Notes: generated by a model from the letters alone, not told the origin. Counted from the first letter of the stretch, positions 1 to 9,350 are shown. The stretch: DNA of 64,000 bases from Desulfosediminicola ganghwensis (GCF_005116675.2 NZ_CP050699.1:558001-622000); one strand, 5' to 3'. Numbers and translations are program-made.

Positions 1-848
1 TTATTATTTTTCTGATAGACGACGACTTGCAGGGAGCCTTTTTTCATCAAAACAGCGGTTTTTCCAATCTCCCCCAAAGACTCTTTACCTGATTTGGTCA
101 ACTGCGCGCTGAATGGCTCGAAGGTGACTTCAGGGACCATCACTGTGCGAGGGCCAAAATAATAATTTCGATAGGAGAAATCATTGAGCCTGTTGAGATG
201 ATCCACCGCTTTAATCGCAAGCGCTCCGGAAGGAACCACGGCAAGATATTCCTTCCAGGCCAGCCGCTCTTCAGGCGTCCGGCCCAGCCGGGAAAGAACC
301 AGTGCCCTGTTATAGAGTACAGAGGGGCTCTCAGGCCAAATCTGCAGTGCCTGTACATAGAGGTCGAGTGCCTCATTATACCGCTTGGCCTTTAGATGAT
401 GATGCCCTAGATACGTAAGTGAATTTAAGTGCTTGGAATTTAGTACAAGTGCTTTTTCATACTGGTCGCGCTCGGCCTTAAGCCTGTTCTTGGCACCATA
501 GGCAACTCCCATCCAAAAATGATAATCAGCTTTATACGGGTCGAGTCGTATCGACTTTTCAAGATACGGGATAGCCTGATCAATCTTTTCCGATCTGAGC
601 AGCAGCCGACCATAATAATAATTTGTCAGCGGGCTCTCCGGGTTCAATTCTACCTCTTGGCGGAATTTATCTTCACCTTTCCCGGGATCATCAACATCCA
701 GATAGTAATCACCCTTGATCGAGTAACCGACAGTTCGCCCAACTTCCTTGACATTACAACTAGTTATTATCAGTATCGTAACGCATACAAAAAAACACCG
801 GGAGACGTTTACAACCCCCCTCTGCCAATCTCTTCTTTTACGCTGCAT
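1..848 (-). CDS. TPR-repeat lipoprotein, 3' end cut by window edge
   Basis: The frame stays open to the window edge, so the C-terminus is missing; 282 residues are visible. The start at 848 follows an AGGAAGAG ribosome site. Residues 1-31 form a basic N-terminus, a hydrophobic segment and a lipobox-like ITSC with Cys31, so the protein is probably a lipoprotein. Residues of about 55-215 contain TPR-like helices with typical spacing (for example ESPLTNYYYGRLL, DPYKADYHFWMGVAYG and RYNEALDLYVQALQIWP). TPR lipoproteins usually scaffold envelope complexes. No enzymatic motif is seen and the partner is unknown. Confidence 0.72.
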   Translation of the reverse strand, partial: MQRKRRDWQRGVVNVSRCFFVCVTILIITSCNVKEVGRTVGYSIKGDYYLDVDDPGKGEDKFRQEVELNPESPLTNYYYGRLLLRSEKIDQAIPYLEKSIRLDPYKADYHFWMGVAYGAKNRLKAERDQYEKALVLNSKHLNSLTYLGHHHLKAKRYNEALDLYVQALQIWPESPSVLYNRALVLSRLGRTPEERLAWKEYLAVVPSGALAIKAVDHLNRLNDFSYRNYYFGPRTVMVPEVTFEPFSAQLTKSGKESLGEIGKTAVLMKKGSLQVVVYQKNN

Positions 849-1182
849 ATCTCTTCCTCTTGCTTTAGGGGGCTTCGACCCAAAAAGAATATATCCTCCT
901 GCACCAAACAACAGTCTCGGCAATCATCCGTCGTAAAATATCAGAAATATAAAATAAAACCAGCGGTGATCAACTGTCGGCAAATCCGATCATCAATTTT
1001 CAACGAAGGGAACAAAATCTTTATACCTTTCCGCTATACGCAATAATGCCGTCGCCCCTTTCAATGCTGCAAAAGCAGGGTTATACTTAAATTATAACGT
1101 TGGTTGGTTAAGTACTTTGAAAGCCCTCAAGATTAAGGGTGTTCTCTGTTGGTGCACCCGAACCTCAGCAAGGAGGAGAACC
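849..1182. other. Intergenic region, no gene recognised
   Basis: This AT-rich gap separates two divergently transcribed genes and must hold both promoters. No structured RNA, repeat or convincing coding sequence was seen. Confidence 0.5.
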
Positions 1183-1626
1183 ATGCAGGAAATCACTCAA
1201 GTCGTGGTGCCGGTTGACCTCGAAAGGCACTCTCAGAAGCTCATTGATTTTGCGATGTATATTGCGCAAAAAATGGATGCCCATCTCAGCCTGATACATG
1301 TTGTTGAGTTTTACACCTCCGGCGACATGATGCTCGGCAGTCCTTCGCTCGAACTGCTGAACGAGGAACGGATTGATCGCTCCAAAGAAGCACTGGAGAA
1401 TCTGGTAAATGACAATAAGCAAAAATACAGCAAGATTGATGGGGTGGTCTTCAAAGGCGATATTGTCGATACCATCGTCAAATATGCCGATGACAAAAAC
1501 GCCGGCTTGCTGATCATCGGGACTCATGGAGCCAAAGGGCTTGAGAAAATCCTTTTAGGCAGTGTTGCAGAACGCGTACTCAAGCGGGTGCACTGCCCGA
1601 CACTCACCATGAATCCCTACAAATAA
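1183..1626 (+). CDS. Universal stress protein, UspA family
   Basis: This is a single-domain UspA-fold protein of 147 residues, the usual family length. The ATP-binding signature G-x2-G-x9-G-S is present near the C-terminus (GTHGAKGLEKILLGS), which places it among nucleotide-binding Usp proteins. The start at 1183 was chosen because AGGAGGAG lies just upstream; upstream in-frame starts have no such site. Usp proteins are cytoplasmic dimers that accumulate under starvation, redox or respiratory stress. It is monocistronic and followed directly by a hairpin terminator. Confidence 0.9.
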   Translation: MQEITQVVVPVDLERHSQKLIDFAMYIAQKMDAHLSLIHVVEFYTSGDMMLGSPSLELLNEERIDRSKEALENLVNDNKQKYSKIDGVVFKGDIVDTIVKYADDKNAGLLIIGTHGAKGLEKILLGSVAERVLKRVHCPTLTMNPYK

Positions 1627-1631
1627 AAAGC

Positions 1632-1675
1632 GCTGCCGTCGGCTACCGAGAACCGTAGCCGATGGCAGCTGGATT
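1632..1675 (+). terminator. Rho-independent terminator of the usp gene
   Basis: A 15-nt inverted repeat (1632-1646 with 1655-1669, one mismatch) is followed by a short T-run, six bases after the usp stop codon. Confidence 0.75.
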
Positions 1676-1785
1676 TTTGCTGTTCTTCTCAGGCAAACCG
1701 TAGTACCATCCTCTCCGTTTCATGCAGAATTCCGGCTAAGTCGATCTCCCTATACTACATGTAATTGCTCTATATTTTTCAGCCA

Positions 1786-2262
1786 ATGAACGAACATCAC
1801 AGTGAGCCAGGCTACATCTGGCGTTCTTTTGACGAACTGACAACCACCCAGCTCTACAGCCTGCTCAAGCTACGGCAGGAAGTTTTTGTAGTAGAACAGG
1901 ATTGCGCCTATCTTGACGCAGACGGCCTTGATCAGCATTCCATGCATTTGCTTGTCTACGATGAGAACGAAAAAGAGTTGATCGGTTACCTCAGGCTGAT
2001 CGAGCCTGAAATAAAATATGCCGAACCTGCCATCGGCCGGCTTGTAACTGCCGAGAAAATACGGGGTACAGGCATTGCCAGGCAGATGATGCGAGAAGCT
2101 ATCGATCAGGCCCGGGACACATTCCCCGGACGCGTAATTCGCATCTCTGCTCAATTATATCTTGAGAAATTCTACACTAGCCTTGGTTTTACTCTTGCCT
2201 CAGATCCATACGACGAAGATGGTATTCCCCATGTGGAGATGCACCATGGTGGCAAACTATAA
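1786..2262 (+). CDS. GNAT-family N-acetyltransferase, ElaA-like
   Basis: This 158-residue protein has the ElaA pattern: an N-terminal LYSLLKLRQEVFVVEQDCAY segment and the acetyl-CoA-binding stretch IGRLVTAEKIRGTGIARQMM with an R-G-T-G-I-A loop. The C-terminal FYTSLGF motif is the usual GNAT beta-bulge region, and it ends in a glycine- and histidine-rich tail. ATG 1786 is preferred; an in-frame TTG at 1765 would add seven residues but has no better ribosome site. It probably acetylates a small molecule or a protein amine, but the substrate of this subfamily is not known. Confidence 0.82.
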   Translation: MNEHHSEPGYIWRSFDELTTTQLYSLLKLRQEVFVVEQDCAYLDADGLDQHSMHLLVYDENEKELIGYLRLIEPEIKYAEPAIGRLVTAEKIRGTGIARQMMREAIDQARDTFPGRVIRISAQLYLEKFYTSLGFTLASDPYDEDGIPHVEMHHGGKL

Positions 2263-2302
2263 AACGATTATTTTTTATTGAGCCGTTCATGGGAGATCCA
2301 GA

Positions 2303-2869
2303 CTAAAAATTCAACCGCACTTCACCCAGGTGGGCATTCAGGCTGGGGTTTTTGTCGTAGATAGAGCCATTTGACTCATGATAGTATCGATAACCAATAC
2401 TTATCGAACTGCTGAACCAATAACTCAAGCCGACCTGACCCCGAAAAAATATCGGCCCCGCAAAATCTATATCTCCGTAAACTTCCTGCCCCATCCCCCC
2501 GACACCCAGCCCCCCGGTCAGTGAGAATTTTCGCCCAGGTGACCAGAGAAACGCGTCTACTCCCGCCGCGATCCGCCCGCCGCTTTCACCTTTGCCGTCA
2601 AGAAGACCAAGACTCAGATCTAGGGCGGAGCTCAACTGCCAGTCGTCAGCGAAATCAGCCACCCATGGCAGAGGGAGCGCCGCGAAAACCTCATAGAGCG
2701 TCAAACCACTTTTTCCCTCTCGAAATGAGCCTGCTATCCTCGCCCCATAATCGGCCGCCCTAAAACTGAAATCCGGCTTTTCTGCCCCATACGATTTTGC
2801 CTCAACATTCTGTAATGATATAAAGAACACCAGCGCACACAGGATCGCACTCCTTGCTCTATTCATCAT
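2303..2869 (-). CDS. Acyloxyacyl hydrolase, PagL-like lipid A 3-O-deacylase
   Basis: This 188-residue protein has a signal peptide (cleavage probably after VEA-K, residue 25) and alternating beta-strand character, as expected for an eight-stranded outer-membrane barrel. The C-terminus ends in a terminal Phe (EVRLNF), typical of outer-membrane proteins. The HESNG segment matches the conserved H-x-S-N motif that carries the PagL catalytic His and Ser. The third catalytic residue (Glu) is not obvious from the sequence alone. PagL enzymes remove the 3-position acyl chain of lipid A at the cell surface. Two adjacent ATGs (2869 and 2866) follow a GGGGGA site. Confidence 0.72.
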   Translation of the reverse strand: MMNRARSAILCALVFFISLQNVEAKSYGAEKPDFSFRAADYGARIAGSFREGKSGLTLYEVFAALPLPWVADFADDWQLSSALDLSLGLLDGKGESGGRIAAGVDAFLWSPGRKFSLTGGLGVGGMGQEVYGDIDFAGPIFFRGQVGLSYWFSSSISIGYRYYHESNGSIYDKNPSLNAHLGEVRLNF

Positions 2870-3093
2870 TTTCCCCCGCCTTTATTCTGTTTTTAATGGT
2901 TTATGCTTCCTGTGATTTCAGCAATCCCTTACAATTAATTGCACTCACGAACCAGATCCTGCTTGTTTGCCACCCCGGCCGTTGTTAATTTTTGGAATAC
3001 TTTATTATTTGATACTCTCACAACTGATAACCATGATGGCCCGCAATGTTGCCAGAACCAGGTACAACATCAGAACCTGATTAAGGAGAATGT

Positions 3094-4407
3094 ATGTTCC
3101 GGTCATTTCTACTTGCAGTGAGTTTAAGCATGGGCTGGATGCTTTCACCGGATGTCCAGGTACGACTCGGCAACGGCATGGGCCTCAATCGCTCACTTTT
3201 TCTTGCCGCACTCGCCGCTTCGACACTTCTTTCCGCGCTTGTAGTTTCGATTATCAGACACCCTAAGCTCGCTGTCGAAGGAAGGCATACCCAGACAGGC
3301 CTGCTCGTGCAGGGGCTCGGCAAAGTACCTGCTGCCTCACTCATTCTCTGCGCAAGAATAAGTTGTGTTCTTGTTCTCCCCACCGGGCTGCTCGTTGCCG
3401 CCGGCTTTGCCTTCAATGAAATCTTTGTCTACTGGTTCCCGAATTTTGGTTTTGCCTTTTTGCTGCTGGCCCTGATCGTCGCCCTGCAGGTGAGCGGCGA
3501 AAGATTCGCCGGCTATGCTCAGGTGTTTTTTGCTATCGTCATGTTGGGTTCAATGATTCTGCTCTGCCTGGCAGGAATCAGCGGACCTGTCAGCACCAAC
3601 CCTGTTTCTGTCGATATTGGTTTCTCACTTTCCCTGCCGACAATGGTAGGGAGCCTGCTGCTGTTCCTCGGTTATGACTTTGTGCTCCCCCGCAATACAA
3701 TGGCTGACCAAAACAAGGAACTGCTCCCGGCCATGATTCCGGCTACAGGAGCCCTGTTTGGCGCTCTACTGCTCTTTCTCTTCTGGTCCATGTTGATGTT
3801 TCAATATGTAGCCTCAGACCATCTTGCAAACACGACAATTCCCCACCTGATTACCGCCCGGGCAATATGGGGAGATACCGGGCGCTATCTTATTGGTATC
3901 GCCATCATCAGCGGTGTATGCGCTGCAGTAAATGCACTTTTCAGCATGGCATTGAAAAGTTTTTCAGGTCTTGCCAGACGCCACCTGCTTCCCGGCCACC
4001 CACCCGGCAGGCTGAAGAGAAAACGTTTCGTATTCCTCTTTGCACTCATCATCGGTACGATGATGTTGGGTGGCCTTGCCGGATACCAGATCCTTGAAGC
4101 ATATATTCAGACAGCTCTGCTGCTTTGGCTGGCCATGGTTGGAGCAGAGTGCATAGCGGCAGGAATAATGCTGAAAAGGCTCAACAACTACAGATACCGG
4201 CAAGGGTATATTCTCGGTGCGATTTTAATCCTGGCCGCAATGTACCTTATGCTTTCCTACCAATACGCTTTCACTTCCATTCGGGTAACCCTCGTGGCCT
4301 TTATTGTCACTGCAGGTGCTTCCGCTCTCTGGAACATTATAAAACCTGTGGCTGAGGTCACCCCCCCACAAAAAGACAAATCTAACACGACAGGAGGTTC
4401 TCAATGA
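3094..4407 (+). CDS. Amino-acid permease-like transporter (APC superfamily)
   Basis: This 437-residue protein is hydrophobic throughout with about 11-12 predicted membrane helices and short charged loops. The overall pattern resembles APC-superfamily amino-acid permeases, but no substrate-specific motif is recognised. The start at 3094 follows AAGGAGAA. Its stop overlaps the start of the next gene in an ATGA junction, so it is almost certainly co-translated with the secreted rhodanese downstream. That pairing suggests transport of a sulfur- or selenium-containing amino acid or related compound, which is inference only. Confidence 0.65.
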   Translation: MFRSFLLAVSLSMGWMLSPDVQVRLGNGMGLNRSLFLAALAASTLLSALVVSIIRHPKLAVEGRHTQTGLLVQGLGKVPAASLILCARISCVLVLPTGLLVAAGFAFNEIFVYWFPNFGFAFLLLALIVALQVSGERFAGYAQVFFAIVMLGSMILLCLAGISGPVSTNPVSVDIGFSLSLPTMVGSLLLFLGYDFVLPRNTMADQNKELLPAMIPATGALFGALLLFLFWSMLMFQYVASDHLANTTIPHLITARAIWGDTGRYLIGIAIISGVCAAVNALFSMALKSFSGLARRHLLPGHPPGRLKRKRFVFLFALIIGTMMLGGLAGYQILEAYIQTALLLWLAMVGAECIAAGIMLKRLNNYRYRQGYILGAILILAAMYLMLSYQYAFTSIRVTLVAFIVTAGASALWNIIKPVAEVTPPQKDKSNTTGGSQ

Positions 4408-4805
4408 AACGTCTGACAACACTTCTCTTTGCCGCACTGGCGGCCATACTGCTGGCCCTCACCCCGGCTGTAGGTGGAGAGGTCAAGTTTATGGAAATTG
4501 ACGAACTCAAGCAAATGATCGGCTCCGATGACGTAGTCGTTCTCGATGTTCGGGCCGGCAGGGACTGGAGCACCAGTGAATTTAAGATTCAGGGCGCCAT
4601 GCGAGCCGACGGTGCCGATTTTGACAGCTGGGCCAACACCTACCCTAAAGAGAAAAAGCTTGTTCTCTACTGTGCTTGACCCAATGAGGCCACAAGTGCC
4701 AGTTTGGCACAAAAACTGATAGATAACGGTTATACAGAAGTCTATGCCTTAAAGGGCGGATGGAAAAGCTGGTACCGCAGCCAATACCCGGTTGAACCGA
4801 GATAA
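4404..4805 (+). CDS. Secreted rhodanese-domain protein, candidate selenoprotein (in-frame UGA)
   Basis: This is read as one 133-residue gene with UGA at 4677-4679 decoded as selenocysteine (residue 92). Before the UGA are a signal peptide (residues 1-25) and the first half of a rhodanese domain with VVLDVRAGRDW. After it the same frame continues with PNEATSASLAQKLIDNG, then YALKGGW, the typical C-terminal half of a rhodanese domain, and ends at TAA 4803-4805. The UGA falls in the active-site loop (YCA-U-PNEATS), aligned with the catalytic Cys of the CPNEATSA subtype. A hairpin with a G in its loop lies 16 nt downstream. An AGGAGG site precedes the start, which overlaps the permease stop. A plain nonsense mutation is the alternative. 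Confidence 0.82.
4677..4710 (+). promoter_or_regulatory. Candidate bacterial SECIS element
   Basis: The UGA codon at 4677-4679 is followed by a perfect 6-bp stem (GTGCCA 4696-4701, TGGCAC 4705-4710) with loop GTT. The loop begins 22 nt after the UGA, within the distance range for bacterial SelB-binding hairpins, and contains the usual G. The stem is short and the structure was judged by eye. Confidence 0.6.
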
Positions 4806-4824
4806 CTTGAATCCCACCACCCCA

Positions 4825-4873
4825 GGCAGCCGATGCCCGAACTGATGAAAACTTCAAGTGAGTATCGGCTGCC
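4825..4873. terminator. Inverted repeat between convergent genes
   Basis: Ten-base perfect arms (GGCAGCCGAT at 4825-4834 and its complement at 4864-4873) lie between the rhodanese and the convergent transporter gene. The loop is 29 nt and there is no clear T-run, so a bidirectional terminator is likely but not certain. Confidence 0.5.
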
Positions 4874-4898
4874 TGAACCGATGAGAGCCTGCTGCTCG

Positions 4899-6260
4899 TC
4901 AGGTAAAAGCATAATAGCGCAGATAAACATATATCATCGCGATAAAGACGGTCACAATGGTTACAGGAACACCATAGGCCATAAAACGTAGAAAGCTGAT
5001 CTTCTGACCAGCTCTTCCCGCCATCTCCACAATTATCACATTAGCGGATGCACCTATCGGTGAGCCGTTACCGCCCAGACAGGAACCAAGTGCAAGAGAC
5101 CACCAGATCGGCATAAGTTCCGGATGCTGCAGCAGCGCTATTCCGCTTTCCTCAGGCCAGAGTTCTCCTGCCATATCAATCACCAAAGGATTCATGGTCG
5201 CCACATAGGGAATATTATCTATCACTGCCGACGCTATCGCCGAAAACCACATGATCAGCATGGAGGTCGAGAGCAGATCTCCCCTGGTAAGGTCAAGCAT
5301 CTCCGTAGACATCATCTTGATCGCGCCGACTTTCACCAGCCCACCCACCATAATAAACAGGCCGATAAAAAAGAATATCACTTGCCACTCAACTTCTGCA
5401 AGCACCCTTTGTGGTTCTGAAGTACCAGAAAGCAAGAGGAGAACTCCCGCACCAAACAGGGCCACAGTGGCAGGTTCGTAATGAAATACGCCATGCAGCA
5501 TAAATCCCAACAGCACAAACCCCAACACACAGAGTGACTTCTTCAGCATCAGCGGATCCTTGATGGCATCTGCCTCATTCAGATTCATTATGCGTTGCTT
5601 CAATTCCTCCCTGGTTTTCAAACTGTTGGCAAACACAAGCCTGATGATGAACAGGAAACAGACCATGATCACGATGATAATCGGGGCAAGGTGAATGATA
5701 AAATCCATAAAGTTCAACTTAGCCCTCGAAGCAATCATTATGTTAGGCGGATCGCCGATAAGAGTGGCAGTGCCACCAATGTTTGAAGAAAGGGCTTCCA
5801 CAATCAGGAAAGGGATCGCATCCACCTCCAGGGCATCTGCAATCAACAAGGTAACCGGGGCCAGCAACAGGACTGTAGTGACATTGTCGAGCAGGGCGGA
5901 AAAAGCCGCAGTAATAACTGCAAAAATAATCATGATCCTGAGCGGATCTCCCCTGCCCAGTTTTGCACTTCGGATGGCAATGTACTCAAACATTCCTGTG
6001 GGACGCATCAGACTGATGATAATCATCATCCCCACCAGCAGGAAAATCACATTCCAGTCAACACCAAACTCCTCCAGATGAAATGCCTCATGTTGATCGA
6101 GGATTTTTAGAACCAGAATCAGCGCAGCGCCAAATATGGCTACGACAGTTTTATGGATTTTTTCAGAAATTATGACCACCAGAGCAACCGTGAAGACAAT
6201 TATGGCAACCCAAAACGACGCGTCCATCGCAAAGGCTTCCTGTACCGCTCCACTTTCCAT
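4899..6260 (-). CDS. ArsB/NhaD-type ion transporter
   Basis: This is a 453-residue membrane protein with about 11-12 helices in two homologous halves. Motifs typical of the ArsB/NhaD/P-permease superfamily are visible: SALLDNVTTVLLLAPVT in the first half and SAVIDNIPYVATMNPLV in the second, both D-N-hairpin motifs. There are also the glycine-rich re-entrant stretches SSNIGGTATLIGDPPN and SCLGGNGSPIGASANV. Members export arsenite or exchange Na+/H+ or anions; the substrate here is undetermined. The start at 6260 follows AAGGAG. The gene starts two bases after the CBS-domain gene, so the two form an operon in which the CBS protein may sense or gate the carrier. Confidence 0.85.
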   Translation of the reverse strand: MESGAVQEAFAMDASFWVAIIVFTVALVVIISEKIHKTVVAIFGAALILVLKILDQHEAFHLEEFGVDWNVIFLLVGMMIIISLMRPTGMFEYIAIRSAKLGRGDPLRIMIIFAVITAAFSALLDNVTTVLLLAPVTLLIADALEVDAIPFLIVEALSSNIGGTATLIGDPPNIMIASRAKLNFMDFIIHLAPIIIVIMVCFLFIIRLVFANSLKTREELKQRIMNLNEADAIKDPLMLKKSLCVLGFVLLGFMLHGVFHYEPATVALFGAGVLLLLSGTSEPQRVLAEVEWQVIFFFIGLFIMVGGLVKVGAIKMMSTEMLDLTRGDLLSTSMLIMWFSAIASAVIDNIPYVATMNPLVIDMAGELWPEESGIALLQHPELMPIWWSLALGSCLGGNGSPIGASANVIIVEMAGRAGQKISFLRFMAYGVPVTIVTVFIAMIYVYLRYYAFT

Positions 6261-6262
6261 GG

Positions 6263-6733
6263 CTACTCCTTGGCCGAGGACATTAAATCTGAAATTTTCT
6301 CATACAGATCATGAATATAGAGTATGCCGACAACTCTCCCTAAATCATCTACCACCGGGATACGCTGCAGAGAATTGTCGATCATGAGATCCGCACAGCG
6401 GATAAGTGAATCATCCACTTTGACGGTTATCACATTCCGCGACATGATATCCTTCACCTTCACATTTTTCACGCGCTTGACATGGTCCTCGAACATCCCT
6501 TCCCAGGTGAATTCCCGAAGGATGTCCTCCATATATGAAGGGATTATTGCTCGTATGATATCCTTTATGGACAGCACACCAACAAGCTTTGTGCCATTCT
6601 CAAGTACGACCATTCCCTGCACGGTTCTCCCTTTGTGGCTTGCCCTGGAAAGGCGAACCACCGCTTCCTGAAGGGTCATCTCCGGTTCCAGCCAATTATC
6701 CTTGATAGGCTCGACCAGTTTTCGTACATACAT
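6263..6733 (-). CDS. Paired CBS-domain protein
   Basis: This 156-residue protein consists of two CBS motifs: residues of about 10-70 (GVLSIKDIIRAI) and 95-150 (VKDIMSRNVITVKVDDSLIRCADLMIDNSLQRIPVVDD). Such Bateman modules bind adenine nucleotides and signal energy state. The start at 6733 is preferred because GGAGGTG lies six bases upstream; a longer in-frame start at 6763 lacks one. It lies immediately upstream of the ArsB/NhaD-type transporter and is probably translated with it. Confidence 0.85.
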   Translation of the reverse strand: MYVRKLVEPIKDNWLEPEMTLQEAVVRLSRASHKGRTVQGMVVLENGTKLVGVLSIKDIIRAIIPSYMEDILREFTWEGMFEDHVKRVKNVKVKDIMSRNVITVKVDDSLIRCADLMIDNSLQRIPVVDDLGRVVGILYIHDLYEKISDLMSSAKE

Positions 6734-6961
6734 TTTTTCACCTCCGGAAGTACATCTCAGCATCTTTCATTCTATCGAAAAAATGCATTTTCCTGATAAA
6801 ATCCACTCTTCAAGGGTAGGTGAATTACCCTGAAAACTCAAACGCATTTCTACGCTATTTCACCAATAAGAAGCGTGTACCACCTGACGAGAGATGCAGG
6901 CTGCGCCACAATAACACCACCCGCCAGTTGCCTTTGAACTCAAGCATAATATTAAAAAAAA

Positions 6962-6994
6962 AAGGCCGGTCACCTCATGCGAGGGACCGGCCTT
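6962..6994 (-). terminator. Rho-independent terminator of the comEA-like gene
   Basis: A 10-bp perfect stem (AAGGCCGGTC 6962-6971 with 6985-6994) is followed, on the minus strand, by a run of about ten T. Confidence 0.88.
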
Positions 6995-7018
6995 CTGAAG
7001 AAGAAGAAATTGATGGAA

Positions 7019-7330
7019 TTAAATTTCTTCCAGAAAGGGCTCTATTTTTTGAAGCTTCTTGTCACCAATACCTTTCACCAAGGTAAGATCCTGGATGGAT
7101 TTGAACTTGCCATGCTCGCTTCTGAAGCTCACTATGGCCGCTGCTGTCTTCGTGCCGATGCCTGGCAGAGAGATAAGTATTGCCTCATCAGCGGTGTTAA
7201 TATTGACCTTCTCAGACAGTTTGGCAACAGTCTCCGGCTGACCTGAGGTATCATCGGTAGTTGTATTCGCGAAAACGTTTCCAGTGGCCAGGGCGAAAAT
7301 CAGAACGAACAGTAGAAAAATATTTTTCAT
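7019..7330 (-). CDS. ComEA-family helix-hairpin-helix DNA-binding protein
   Basis: This 103-residue protein has a signal peptide (residues 1-21) and a C-terminal double helix-hairpin-helix unit. The signature VNINTADEAILISLPGIGTK is followed by FKSIQDLTLVKGIGDKKL. Periplasmic or membrane-anchored proteins of this family bind double-stranded DNA during natural uptake, but many short stand-alone members sit in species with no shown competence. It is a single gene with its own terminator, and no other competence gene is nearby. Confidence 0.85.
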   Translation of the reverse strand: MKNIFLLFVLIFALATGNVFANTTTDDTSGQPETVAKLSEKVNINTADEAILISLPGIGTKTAAAIVSFRSEHGKFKSIQDLTLVKGIGDKKLQKIEPFLEEI

Positions 7331-7680
7331 TACTCTCTCCTTAGATTGTCTTGATTATTTCTGATAGTAAACAAACAGACTTCTTTTCAGTTACTTACGT
7401 TTACAACTGTTTGAAACTTTCCTCTGGCCAGAGGGAATAAACAAGGGAGCCCAACCCTGATCGAATCTGAAGAACATTGCACAACCCAAGCAATTTCCCC
7501 CAATCTGCAGTTACGACCTTTCATTCCCCCCGGGGAAGGTCGAAGTTGCAATGTCGCCAGAAGCAACCTGAGAGATAACTGGCTGTTCTCCCTTGCTTAT
7601 TGCTGATCACCCTAACAGACAAGGCTTACCTTTTTATGACAAACTCTTTTTTATTTATTTGAAAAAACGGGCAAAAAAAG
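7331..7680. other. Intergenic region with a GC-rich imperfect hairpin
   Basis: This gap lies upstream of the comEA-like gene and downstream of ilvC. It contains an interrupted inverted repeat near 7512-7552 (CGACCTT ... CCCC, then GGGG AAGGTCG), which could be an operator or transcript structure. No gene was recognised. Confidence 0.35.
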
Positions 7681-7713
7681 AAGGCCCCGGCAGAAAGTTC
7701 CCGCCGGGGCCTT
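7681..7713 (-). terminator. Rho-independent terminator of ilvC
   Basis: An 11-bp GC-rich stem (7681-7691 with 7703-7713) is followed on the minus strand by about seven T. It lies about 50 bases past the ilvC stop. Confidence 0.88.
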
Positions 7714-7765
7714 AAAAAGACACACTAAATTTCAGACAATGCAGCTCTGAATTTATTTATAAAAA

Positions 7766-9238
7766 TTAATAAATTGACTTCATTGCGCCCATATAGGATC
7801 TCAGTTCCTCACCAATAACCTCGACACCGGTGTAGCGGATCGCCTCGTTGACTCGAATCAGCTCGATATTATCAACACCACAGTCTTTCAACTCGAGTCC
7901 CTTGCCGACAACATCAAGATCGATTTTCTTCATGAACTCGTCAAGAAGCGGCTTGGCTGCGTTGGCGAACAGGTAGTTTCCGTACTCTGCAGTATCGGAG
8001 ATTACCACGTTCATCTCGTAAAGCTTCTTACGGGCCACGGTGTTGGCAATCAGCGGGGTCTCATGCAGTGACTCGTAGTAGGCGGACTCTTCCTTGATAC
8101 CCGCGGATACCATGGTGTCAAAAGCGAGTTCAACACCAGCCTTAACCATGGCGATCATCAGGATGCCCTTATCAAAATACTCCTGCTCGGTGATTTCCAC
8201 ATCAGTATTCTCGGCCTTTTCGAAGGCAGATTCACGGGACTCCTGACGCCAGCGCAGCAGATCGGTATCGTCATTAGCCCAGTCTTCCATCATGGTCTTT
8301 GAGAAGTGGCCGGACATGATGTCATCCATGTGCTTTTCAAACAGCGGGGTGAGGATTTCCTTCAATTCCTCGGCCAGCTCATTGGCACGTATTTTGGCCG
8401 GATTGGAAAGGCGATCCATCATGTTGGTAATACCGCCATGCTTGAGTGCCTCGGTGGTCACCTCCCAGCCATACTGCACCAGTTTAGACGCATAACCCGG
8501 CTCCATGCCCTTTTCAACCATCTTGTCGAACAGCACCAGAGAACCAACCTGGAGCATACCGCAGAGAATGGTCTGCTCACCCATCAGGTCAGACTTTACC
8601 TCGGCAATGAAAGAAGACTGCAGAACACCTGCGCGATCGCCGCCGGTTCCGCAACAGTATGCTTTGGCAATCTCCCAGCCCTCACCTTTCGGGTCATTTT
8701 CGCCATGAACAGCGATCAGGGTAGGAACACCAAAGCCACGCTTGTACTCTTCACGAACCTCGGTTCCAGGTGATTTAGGAGCAACCATAACTACGGTAAG
8801 GTCATCCCGTACCGTCATGCCTTCTTCAACGATATTGAAACCATGGGAATAGGAGAGGCAGGCACCTTCTTTCATCAGCGGCATTACAGCTGAAACAACG
8901 CTGGTGTGCTGCTTGTCAGGGGTCAGGTTGATAACCAGATCTGCAGTTGGGATTTTCTCTTCGTAGGTGCCAACTTCAAAATCGTTCTCAGCAGCATTCT
9001 TCCAGGACTGGCGCTTCTCACTGATTGCAGACTCACGCAGAGCATAGGCAATATCAAGACCGCTGTCGCGCAGGTTCAGACCCTGGTTCAAGCCCTGGGC
9101 ACCACAGCCGACAATAACGATCTTCTTGCCTTTCAGGGCATCAACTCCGTCAAATTCTGTTGAATCCATAAAACGGCACTGGGAAAGCTCCTCGAGCTGC
9201 CTGCGAAGCGGCAAGGTATTAAAATAATTGTCAGCCAT
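7766..9238 (-). CDS. ilvC: Ketol-acid reductoisomerase, class II
   Basis: This enzyme converts acetolactate and acetohydroxybutyrate to the dihydroxy acids of valine and isoleucine synthesis, using NADPH and Mg2+. At 490 residues it is the long class II (enterobacterial/plant) form with duplicated C-terminal knotted domains. The Rossmann loop [20 protein letters not shown] (about residues 43-62) and the following [14 protein letters not shown] match NADPH-type class II enzymes. Metal-site motifs such as [15 protein letters not shown] are present. It is divergent from ilvY, as in enterobacteria, so IlvY activation by its substrates is expected. Confidence 0.97.
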   Translation of the reverse strand: MADNYFNTLPLRRQLEELSQCRFMDSTEFDGVDALKGKKIVIVGCGAQGLNQGLNLRDSGLDIAYALRESAISEKRQSWKNAAENDFEVGTYEEKIPTADLVINLTPDKQHTSVVSAVMPLMKEGACLSYSHGFNIVEEGMTVRDDLTVVMVAPKSPGTEVREEYKRGFGVPTLIAVHGENDPKGEGWEIAKAYCCGTGGDRAGVLQSSFIAEVKSDLMGEQTILCGMLQVGSLVLFDKMVEKGMEPGYASKLVQYGWEVTTEALKHGGITNMMDRLSNPAKIRANELAEELKEILTPLFEKHMDDIMSGHFSKTMMEDWANDDTDLLRWRQESRESAFEKAENTDVEITEQEYFDKGILMIAMVKAGVELAFDTMVSAGIKEESAYYESLHETPLIANTVARKKLYEMNVVISDTAEYGNYLFANAAKPLLDEFMKKIDLDVVGKGLELKDCGVDNIELIRVNEAIRYTGVEVIGEELRSYMGAMKSIY

Positions 9239-9350
9239 ATCTATCTCCCTAGAGTTGTATTTTTTTTGCTTCGATTAAAATAATCAAATTTGTCATTGTG
9301 ATATATTGATAATCGCCTGTTGCGTCAAGTGATTTGTTCGTGATACAGTA

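Noticed and set aside
519-1046. Plus-strand open frame over the TPR lipoprotein
   Set aside because: It lies antisense to a clear lipoprotein/TPR reading and has no protein-like motif.
2939-3121. Short plus-strand frame before the permease
   Set aside because: It has no ribosome site, and low-complexity Cys/Asn-rich content suggests chance.
4404-4679. Short truncated rhodanese ending at the UGA
   Set aside because: The downstream frame continues the same domain perfectly and a hairpin follows, so a truncated protein is less likely than selenocysteine decoding.
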